Source: CAZCZY01 sp964503525
GTDB taxonomy: Bacteria > Patescibacteriota > JAUYIX01
Assembly: GCA_964503525.1 (NCBI GenBank)
Contig: CAZCZY010000042.1
Location: 1-25,418 of the forward strand
Direction of reading: 5' to 3'
Length of the DNA: 25,418 nucleotides
The notes under the pieces were generated by a model. That model did not search any database. It had not been told where the DNA came from and was given only the letters and a program-made list of their open reading frames with translations. A program made the position numbers and the translations under genes. This document shows, piece after piece, positions 1 through 5,753 of this stretch. The stretch's first letter is position 1, and every line of letters begins with the position of its first letter.

Positions 1-26
1 TGGCCAAAGACCAGAGGAGAACAGTG

Positions 27-1574
27 ATGCGCAAATACGTGTTCGCTCTAACGATGCTGCTGTGTGCGCAAGAGGCCAAGGTGTGGGCCAGTGCTGATCA
101 GTGGCAGTACCCGATCAGCAACTGGAACGGCATCATCCCGGGCGGTCTGCCGTTTGGCGCTTGGAATCCGTACTTCGGTGGCTATCATTTGGCGCAGGAT
201 ACAAATCCAAGCTATACGCCGTATGGCACCACGATCTACGCCCCGGCCGAGGGGACCGTGAAGTTTTCTGCGTTGGCGGGGGGCTACGGGTCTAGCGCCT
301 GTAACGGTCAGCCCGGTCAGTATGGCTACGTCATTGTCATCGAGCACCGGTTTTCGAACGGCGTCAAAGTGTGCTCAACGCTAGGTCACGTACAAGGTGG
401 AACGTACAATCAGGCTGGTCAATCGGGTCTGATTCCCAACGGTGCGTGGGTTACTAAAGGGCAGTACATCGGCCGAGTTGCCCATTACTGGGGCTGCCCA
501 AGTGGTGACTGGCATCACCTGCATTTTGGTATTCGCAAGAATGCCTATGTGGGGTCGCCAAATCTGGCCGGGTATACACCCACGCAGGCAGGTCTTAACG
601 CCTGGCACGAACCAAACGGATTTGTCGCATCAAAGCAGGGCACGTCGTGTTCAAGCCCCGGCAGCTACGTCGACATCAAGAAAGCTGGTGACTTCAACGG
701 CGATGGTAAGAAGGAGTTCGCCCGGTTTTTCTCGGGTCCAGGACTCTGGAAGGTAGCGCTGTCGAGCGGCTGGGATTTTGCTCCGCTAGGCGATTGGAAG
801 TGCGGCCTGGGTGCGGCGTCAAACGGTCAGTACGTTGGCGACATTACCGGGGATGGGCGCGATGACGCGATGTACTTCGACGAGACATACGACAGACCGT
901 TTATGGGAGTCTCGACCGGGTACAGCTTTGTCGGACCAATCCTTGTGAGTGACGTTCCAATTCACGGCAGCATGACGAACAAGTTCCTGGCTGACATCAA
1001 TGGTGACGGGCGCGATGACTTTGTCGCGTTTGATAACACCACAAACGGCGACTGGTACGCCGCACTGTCCAATGGTTCCAAGTTCATCAACATCGGAAAG
1101 GTGGCGTCGACCCATGGGATTCAGTCCCAGCGAAGATTGATGGGTGACGTCAACGGAGACGGGCGCGATGACGCAATCGTTTTCTTCAACAACACGGGTG
1201 ATTGGTGGGTTGGCTATGCGCAACCCGACGGTCATTTCTGCTGCGGCACCAAGTGGATCAGCGGGTACGGGATCGGGTCTGATGATCAGTTCTTGGCCGA
1301 CGCAAATGGTGACGGCAAACTCGACGCCGTGGCGTTCTTCAATAATCTCTACGGCTACAACGGGGTTGTGGAAGTGTGTCTGTCTGACGGCACGCAGTTC
1401 ACACGGACACCTCCGACGACCTGGTCAGTTAATCAGGCCAGCAGCTCGCAGAATCGCCTGGTAGCTGACTTTACGGGGGACGGGCGCGCAGACTTTGCCT
1501 ACTGGTATCCAACGGGTGGCTGGTTTGTCGCTATATCGAACGGTGCTGGGTTTGGTTCGGGCGCTGCCTGGTAA
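27..1574 (+). CDS. Secreted M23 (LytM-type) metallopeptidase with FG-GAP/VCBS-like repeats
   Basis: Probable zinc endopeptidase acting on peptidoglycan outside the cell. Residues 1-23 look like a signal peptide ending near ASA. The M23 signature is complete: H54-x3-D58 (HLAQD) and H164-x-H166 within HHLHFGI, giving the three zinc ligands and the catalytic histidine. From about residue 220 to the end there are six acidic loops of the form D-x-N/T-G-D-G-x-x-D/E about 50 residues apart (near 222, 270, 321, 372, 423 and 479), as in calcium-binding FG-GAP/VCBS beta-propeller repeats. The start is chosen at ATG 27 because a GAGGAG ribosome site at 14-19 is 7 bases away; GTG 24 is possible but closer than usual. 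A strong terminator follows. The substrate is unknown: it could serve the cell's own wall or a host's. Family call firm, role inferred. Confidence 0.9.
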   Translation: MRKYVFALTMLLCAQEAKVWASADQWQYPISNWNGIIPGGLPFGAWNPYFGGYHLAQDTNPSYTPYGTTIYAPAEGTVKFSALAGGYGSSACNGQPGQYGYVIVIEHRFSNGVKVCSTLGHVQGGTYNQAGQSGLIPNGAWVTKGQYIGRVAHYWGCPSGDWHHLHFGIRKNAYVGSPNLAGYTPTQAGLNAWHEPNGFVASKQGTSCSSPGSYVDIKKAGDFNGDGKKEFARFFSGPGLWKVALSSGWDFAPLGDWKCGLGAASNGQYVGDITGDGRDDAMYFDETYDRPFMGVSTGYSFVGPILVSDVPIHGSMTNKFLADINGDGRDDFVAFDNTTNGDWYAALSNGSKFINIGKVASTHGIQSQRRLMGDVNGDGRDDAIVFFNNTGDWWVGYAQPDGHFCCGTKWISGYGIGSDDQFLADANGDGKLDAVAFFNNLYGYNGVVEVCLSDGTQFTRTPPTTWSVNQASSSQNRLVADFTGDGRADFAYWYPTGGWFVAISNGAGFGSGAAW

Positions 1575-1609
1575 TCGAACAGGACAGTCAAGCAAACCAG
1601 ATAACTTCA

Positions 1610-1641
1610 GGGCGACCACATTCGTGGTCGCCCCTTTTTTT
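1610..1641 (+). terminator. Rho-independent terminator of the M23 peptidase gene
   Basis: A perfect 10-bp stem (GGGCGACCAC at 1610-1619 with GTGGTCGCCC at 1624-1633) closes a 4-base loop and is followed by a run of seven T. It lies 35 bases after the peptidase stop codon and insulates the tRNA genes downstream. Confidence 0.92.
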
Positions 1642-1703
1642 CATACGTATATTTTATACTTTGCCCTCGCCTCGCCCGGCAAATTGAATTATGATCGCGC
1701 TGC

Positions 1704-1778
1704 GCCCTCGTAGCTCAACGGATAGAGCAGTCCCGTCCTAAGGGAACGATAGAAGTTCAATTCCTCTCGAGGGCACCA
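1704..1778 (+). tRNA. tRNA-Arg (anticodon CCU)
   Basis: Complete cloverleaf with a 7-bp acceptor stem (GCCCTCG with CGAGGGC), a 4-bp D stem, discriminator A and encoded CCA at 1776-1778. The anticodon loop 1735-1741 reads GTCCTAA, anticodon CCU, for AGG codons. Oddities: position 32 is G rather than a pyrimidine, pair 27-43 is G-A, and the T stem carries an A-C mismatch. A TATGAT box at 1690-1695 is a plausible -10 for this gene; no clear -35 was found. Confidence 0.88.
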
Positions 1779-1846
1779 AAAAAACGACACAAAAAATGGA
1801 GCGAGCTGGAAATCGCATCTCGCATAGTGCAGACTGCAAAGAGTTT

Positions 1847-1923
1847 CGGGGTGTAGCTCAGTTGGCTAGAGCGCGCGATTCGGGTTCGTGAGGTCGCTGG
1901 TTCGAGTCCAGTCACCCCGACCA
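1847..1923 (+). tRNA. tRNA-Pro (anticodon CGG)
   Basis: Complete cloverleaf. The acceptor stem CGGGGTG/CACCCCG starts with the C1-G72 pair usual for proline tRNAs. The anticodon loop 1879-1885 is TTCGGGT, anticodon CGG with G37. The CCA end is encoded at 1921-1923. It probably shares a transcript with tRNA-Arg 68 bases upstream. Its body is nearly identical to tRNA-Pro(GGG) at 5282. Confidence 0.93.
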
Positions 1924-1943
1924 TGGAGCCCACTAGAAACAAT

Positions 1944-3557
1944 ATGACAAAGCTCAAGCAAAAAATTGCCGTTGGATCACTAATTGTTCTTGCGCTTGGA
2001 ACGGTAATCAATAAAAAGGTTTTTGACTACGCCGCGCCCCTTCAGGGTGAGCGTGATTGCAATTACATTGCGCCGCAGCAACGTGATGCCGACAAGGCGA
2101 CGACCATAGGGTTACAAAGTCGGCCAAATACGACAGGCTCGCAAGGCTCGATCGAGTTCGCGCAAATTGGCGGCTTTATTACGGATGCAAGTTGCTTAAA
2201 CAAAACGGCGATTGCTGGCGTCGTCCAAGTTCGTAACGAACAAGATATTCGCGCGGCACTCAGCTATGCCAGCGAAAATAATGTAAAAGTTTCCCTAGCC
2301 GGCGCACGCCACAGTATGGGTGGCCAAAGTTTTATTAAAAATGGCTTGGTCCTGGACATGACGGACTTTGCGGGTGTCACCATAGATCGTGAAACGAAAA
2401 TTGCGCGCATACAATCTGGCGCACGTTGGGAAAAAGTACAGCAGGCGCTAGACGCAGAGGATCTCGCGGTCAACGTGATGCAGTCCTACAATATTTTTAC
2501 GGTTGGTGGCACGCTGAGTGTCAACGCGCACGGTGCCGCGCACAATCAAGGTCCGATTTCTGCAACCGTGCAATCCATACGCGTCATGTTGGCTGATGGT
2601 ACGGTTAAAAATGCGAGCCGGACAGAAAACCCAGAATTATTTAAACTGGCCCTCGGTGGGTACGGGTTGTTTGGCGTCATCTTGGATGCGGACATTAAAG
2701 TTGTAGGTAACGAAGTGTTTGTTCGCCACATCGACTCGCTCGATTACCAAGATTTTGCCGAATACTACGCCAAGCAAATCCAGTCCAATCCAAATATCCC
2801 GCTTTTCTCGGCACGGCTTTCTATGGCACCGCATTCTTACTTGCGCGAGGTAGCCGCGACCCGTTACGAGCGCCCCAGCGATGCGATCGCGCCACCATCG
2901 CTAAACACCCAACCCAATCTCAGAAACCAGACTTTTGTTCGCCTTGTACTAAATTTTTCTAAAACCGGAGCACTTGGCCGCTGGACTCGCTGGATGGCAG
3001 AAAAATATGTCGAGCCCCGATTTAGAAGTTGCTTAATGACCCGCAACGAGGCCATGACACAGCCAGAGGCCTGTCATGTTGTTCGTAACCAAGAAATGTA
3101 CAACTCCGTAGCAACACTAAACGGGCGCTTGCCCGACACAAACATTTTACAAGAATACTTTGTCGCACCCGAACAAATGACCACATTTGTAGACGGGTTA
3201 CGGCAGATCGTCAGAGCTAACAAAGCAAATCTGCTCAACACCACCATCCGCATAGTACCCAAAGATACCGACAGTGCCCTGCCCTATGCCAAACAAGATG
3301 TGTTTGCTTTTGTCCTGTACTTTAACCAGCGCTTTAATGATCACGACAGCGCCGTCCTAAAAAAGACAACGAGCGACTTGATAGACCTGACAACCAATCT
3401 AGGCGGTACCTTTTATTTACCGTATCAGCTGTATTACAGCAAAGAACAACTTAGAGCAGCATACCCAGAAGTTGATCATGTCTTTGCAGAAAAACGCCGG
3501 CTTGATCCACAAGAATTATTTGTGAATACCTTTTATAAAAAATACGCTGGCAGTTAG
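1944..3557 (+). CDS. Membrane-anchored FAD-dependent oxidoreductase, VAO/GlcD type
   Basis: Flavin oxidase or dehydrogenase of the vanillyl-alcohol-oxidase superfamily (FAD_binding_4), 537 residues. Residues 5-23 form one N-terminal membrane segment, so the catalytic part probably lies outside the membrane. The FAD region has GARHSMGGQ with H123 at the position that covalently binds FAD in L-gulonolactone and alditol oxidases, and VGGTLSVNAHG near residues 187-197. Close relatives act on sugar lactones, alditols or polyprenyl-phosphate sugars; the substrate cannot be told here. ATG 1944 is preferred because the upstream in-frame ATG at 1923 overlaps the tRNA CCA end. No clear ribosome site. 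It converges on the PAS gene, 17 bases apart. Confidence 0.83.
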   Translation: MTKLKQKIAVGSLIVLALGTVINKKVFDYAAPLQGERDCNYIAPQQRDADKATTIGLQSRPNTTGSQGSIEFAQIGGFITDASCLNKTAIAGVVQVRNEQDIRAALSYASENNVKVSLAGARHSMGGQSFIKNGLVLDMTDFAGVTIDRETKIARIQSGARWEKVQQALDAEDLAVNVMQSYNIFTVGGTLSVNAHGAAHNQGPISATVQSIRVMLADGTVKNASRTENPELFKLALGGYGLFGVILDADIKVVGNEVFVRHIDSLDYQDFAEYYAKQIQSNPNIPLFSARLSMAPHSYLREVAATRYERPSDAIAPPSLNTQPNLRNQTFVRLVLNFSKTGALGRWTRWMAEKYVEPRFRSCLMTRNEAMTQPEACHVVRNQEMYNSVATLNGRLPDTNILQEYFVAPEQMTTFVDGLRQIVRANKANLLNTTIRIVPKDTDSALPYAKQDVFAFVLYFNQRFNDHDSAVLKKTTSDLIDLTTNLGGTFYLPYQLYYSKEQLRAAYPEVDHVFAEKRRLDPQELFVNTFYKKYAGS

Positions 3558-3574
3558 CGAAAGCGGACGGGCAA

Positions 3575-4159
3575 TTACCGCTTAGCTTTCTTCTGCCTTT
3601 CGCTTGGCTGTATTTCTCGTGACATAAAGAGAGCGGCGATGACTTTACCGTCTAACATGACTGGTTCGATACCGGTTCGATAAAAAGCAGGTTTGCCATA
3701 CTCCCCGATGCTTTGGACATCAAATTGAGATGGCTTGGCGGTAGTAAAAGTTTGTTTGAGGGCTCGTTGCGCGATACCCCAACTCTTCTCAGGAATATAT
3801 TTATATATTTTTGTGCCAAGCACTTTTTCTTTTTCAAGACCGGGGGCAGTTTTGTTGATCGACATTATTTTTCCGTCACGTGCGATCGTCAACACGTACA
3901 GCGCCGTATATTCGTCAAGGGCCTCCCGCAAATAGGCAAAGTATAAAATCAGAAAAAAAATAGTGAGTATCAAGAACGCAGCGATGGCATACCGCCAGGC
4001 TACGGGAGCAATTTCTGCAATTGCAATCGGGTCATAGCCACGATTTTTCAGTGTGGTCAGAAAAAGAAATGCAGCGGTAAACGAAACCAATCCGACGCCA
4101 AGGATAGCGATTGCAACTACTTGCCATATTGCTTGAAGGGAGTGTGCTCGATGAGTCAT
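3575..4159 (-). CDS. Two-helix membrane protein with cytoplasmic PAS domain
   Basis: 194 residues: two transmembrane segments near residues 11-33 and 56-75, then a single PAS-like sensor domain from about residue 84 (LYVLTIARDGKIMSINKTAPG) to 184 (EPVMLDGKVIAALFMSREI). There is no kinase, HAMP or GGDEF output domain, so it probably senses a signal and passes it to a partner by contact. The start ATG 4159 falls 19 bases after the stop of the upstream gene. A longer in-frame start at 4270 would overlap that gene by 92 bases and is not favoured. No ribosome site is visible; instead TATACT lies 6 bases before the ATG, suggesting a leaderless start. Ligand unknown. Confidence 0.72.
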   Translation of the reverse strand: MTHRAHSLQAIWQVVAIAILGVGLVSFTAAFLFLTTLKNRGYDPIAIAEIAPVAWRYAIAAFLILTIFFLILYFAYLREALDEYTALYVLTIARDGKIMSINKTAPGLEKEKVLGTKIYKYIPEKSWGIAQRALKQTFTTAKPSQFDVQSIGEYGKPAFYRTGIEPVMLDGKVIAALFMSREIQPSERQKKAKR

Positions 4160-4178
4160 GGAGAAAGTATAGCGCAGT

Positions 4179-5000
4179 TTAAATAAATTCCATTGAGCGC
4201 ACAGCTTGCTCGAGAACTTCATAGCCCCCAGCGCAAACTGAGTAAAGTTTGTAGTTGTGTTTCTTCCCAATTACTTCGATGGTAGGAAAATTACAAATCA
4301 AACCATGATCGTACTCCACAACTGTTAAGCCATTGATTGTTTTCTTGCTAGCAAGATTTGGGAGCTCGGCACCACCGGTTTTTTCCGGAGTTTCTTCAGC
4401 TCGTGCCTCAGCCAATACAGCGTCAGCCGTCATCGGATCTTCAAACGCAAGTTGCATACGTCGACCACAACCTCCACCCTCGCCGGTTTGATACGGTCCA
4501 AAATGAAGTAGGGTGGTTTCTTCCGTTTCGGCAATCGTTCCCTCAACAACGGATGACTCAACAACTCGCGTGATCATTTCGTACGGCAAGATCCTAAAAT
4601 CTTTTGTACCCCAATCGTTATTGAATGGAATTTCGACACTCAAACCAAGCGTCTTATCCTCAAACTTGACGGTCGTAGCCGCTGGATCCGTATTAAAGTC
4701 TAAGGGGCTACAGGGCACTCCCTCACCTAGCAATTCCTGCATATTTTCTGCTGTAAATAATTTACGACTGTCAGTTTCTTCTGGTGGTTTTTCTATGGCC
4801 ACTTGCTGATTGGCAATCAGTTGATTGAGTTGTAGTTGAGTTTGCTCAAGAGTAATTTTAGTCGAATCTAAATTGGCGCTCAGTTCTTTCAAAGAGGTAG
4901 CCTGAATCATCCAAACAGCCACACCAGCAATAACTGCTCCGCCGAGGGCCCCAACGACAATGCCCATTATCCACCCTTTTTTATTTGTTGCTTGCGCCAT
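4179..5000 (-). CDS. Membrane-anchored hypothetical protein with coiled-coil stalk
   Basis: 273 residues, no recognised family. One N-terminal membrane segment (about residues 10-32, glycine and alanine rich) precedes a short Leu/Gln-rich stretch likely to be coiled coil (about 36-68), then an acidic globular region of about 200 residues with cysteines spread along it (GVPCSP, GGGCGRR, GLICNF, YSVCAGG). The cysteines could form disulfides if this part is outside the cell. A good ribosome site, AAAGGAG, lies 9 bases before ATG 5000. It is followed on the same strand by the PAS gene, so the two may be co-transcribed. The control region at 5057-5115 carries repeats. Confidence 0.72.
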   Translation of the reverse strand: MAQATNKKGWIMGIVVGALGGAVIAGVAVWMIQATSLKELSANLDSTKITLEQTQLQLNQLIANQQVAIEKPPEETDSRKLFTAENMQELLGEGVPCSPLDFNTDPAATTVKFEDKTLGLSVEIPFNNDWGTKDFRILPYEMITRVVESSVVEGTIAETEETTLLHFGPYQTGEGGGCGRRMQLAFEDPMTADAVLAEARAEETPEKTGGAELPNLASKKTINGLTVVEYDHGLICNFPTIEVIGKKHNYKLYSVCAGGYEVLEQAVRSMEFI

Positions 5001-5056
5001 AATAATTTTCTCCTTTATTTATGGGTTTATGGTAATGGGTAAAATTTACTACTGCA

Positions 5057-5115
5057 AACGAGTGTTCGCCCTTACGAACGAGTGTGTGCCCTTGAAAAAA
5101 CTGTAAAAAACGAGT
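5057..5115. repeat. Tandem direct repeats between a minus-strand gene and tRNA-Ala
   Basis: A 17-base unit starting AACGAGTG and ending GCCCTT occurs at 5057-5073 and 5077-5093 with two mismatches and a 20-base period. AACGAGT recurs at 5109-5115. Between the first two units GTTCG (5064-5068) and CGAAC (5075-5079) form an inverted repeat. The position between divergent transcription units and the two-helical-turn period suit a protein binding site, but no regulator is known. Confidence 0.5.
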
Positions 5116-5120
5116 AACTT
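5092..5120 (+). promoter_or_regulatory. Candidate promoter for tRNA-Ala(GGC)
   Basis: TTGAAA at 5092-5097 (5 of 6 bases of the -35 consensus), a 17-base spacer and TAACTT at 5115-5120 (3 of 6 for -10). Transcription would begin near 5127, ahead of the tRNA at 5150. The -35 overlaps the second direct repeat. Confidence 0.4.
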
Positions 5121-5149
5121 GCGGCGAGCCAGATGCAATTTTCGAGTTG

Positions 5150-5225
5150 GGGCCTGTAGCTCAATCGGTAGAGCGCGCCCATGGCATGGGCGAGGCAAGG
5201 GGTTCAAATCCCCTCAGGTCCACCA
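5150..5225 (+). tRNA. tRNA-Ala (anticodon GGC)
   Basis: Complete cloverleaf; acceptor GGGCCTG/CAGGTCC includes the G3-U70 pair that marks alanine tRNAs. The anticodon stem CGCCC/GGGCG is perfect and the loop ATGGCAT has anticodon GGC with the A32-U38 pair typical of this isoacceptor. CCA is encoded at 5223-5225. Confidence 0.95.
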
Positions 5226-5281
5226 GTTTTTTTGGTCAATCCATCGCATGACCCACCCTAAAAAGTGTGGTCGTGCGCGAA

Positions 5282-5358
5282 CGGGGTGTAGCTCAGTTGG
5301 CTAGAGCGCTTGCATGGGGTGCAAGAGGTCGCTGGTTCAAGTCCAGTCACCCCGACCA
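5282..5358 (+). tRNA. tRNA-Pro (anticodon GGG)
   Basis: Complete cloverleaf with acceptor CGGGGTG/CACCCCG, anticodon stem CTTGC/GCAAG and loop ATGGGGT, anticodon GGG with G37. CCA is encoded at 5356-5358. Outside the anticodon arm it differs from tRNA-Pro(CGG) at 1847 by about one base in the T loop. It lies 56 bases after tRNA-Ala(GGC) and is probably co-transcribed with it. Confidence 0.94.
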
Positions 5359-5413
5359 GATGTTAGTTCCGAACTCCGCCCAAGAAAATACTTCCCTTTA
5401 ATGTGTCTTCCCT

Positions 5414-5749
5414 ATGAGTTACCGCGTTGGCTGCGACATTGTACATATTCCGCGCATCGAAAAAATGCTGTCTTCTCCAGCGTCGTTGGCGCATGCTTTC
5501 ACTGCGGAAGAATTAACCATCAAACACGCTAAGCGTGCCGAACACCTTGCCGGAATTTTTGCCGCCAAAGAGGCGATCATCAAAGCTGCCGGAATTGCTG
5601 CCGGCGAGTGGCGCAACATCTTGATTTCGTACGATCCCAATGGTCGGCCCGTGGTTACGCTGAATGTGGGTAAAATTCCCCATGCAGACGTTTCGATCAG
5701 TCATGATGGTGAGTATGCGATGGCCGTGGCAATAATTGAGGTAGACTAA
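5414..5749 (+). CDS. acpS: Holo-[acyl-carrier-protein] synthase
   Basis: Transfers 4'-phosphopantetheine from CoA to the serine of an acyl carrier domain, in the cytoplasm. 111 residues, slightly short for the family. It shows VGCDIVHIPRIE with the magnesium-binding D8, the core FAAKEAIIKA (residues 49-58) and the C-terminal ISHDGEYAMAVAI. The start ATG 5414 gives the typical family N-terminus; no clear ribosome site. Only 4 bases separate it from the next gene, which contains an acyl carrier domain with a free DSL serine. The likely target is therefore that carrier domain rather than a separate ACP, which is an inference from position. Confidence 0.92.
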   Translation: MSYRVGCDIVHIPRIEKMLSSPASLAHAFTAEELTIKHAKRAEHLAGIFAAKEAIIKAAGIAAGEWRNILISYDPNGRPVVTLNVGKIPHADVSISHDGEYAMAVAIIEVD

Positions 5750-5753
5750 AGTC

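Noticed and set aside
819..1235. Minus-strand open frame of 138 codons inside the M23 peptidase repeats.
   Set aside because: It is the mirror of the repeated GGCGATGG-type codons, has no ribosome site, and the plus frame has clear family motifs.
3561..3583. Hairpin AAGCGG/CCGCTT between two convergent genes.
   Set aside because: Only 6 bp, overlaps the end of the PAS gene and has no clean T run on either side.
1891..5358. A nearly identical 34-base tRNA 3' half flanks 1891-1923 and 5325-5358, like attachment-site repeats.
   Set aside because: Both copies are complete proline isoacceptors, which naturally share this part, and there is no integrase between them.
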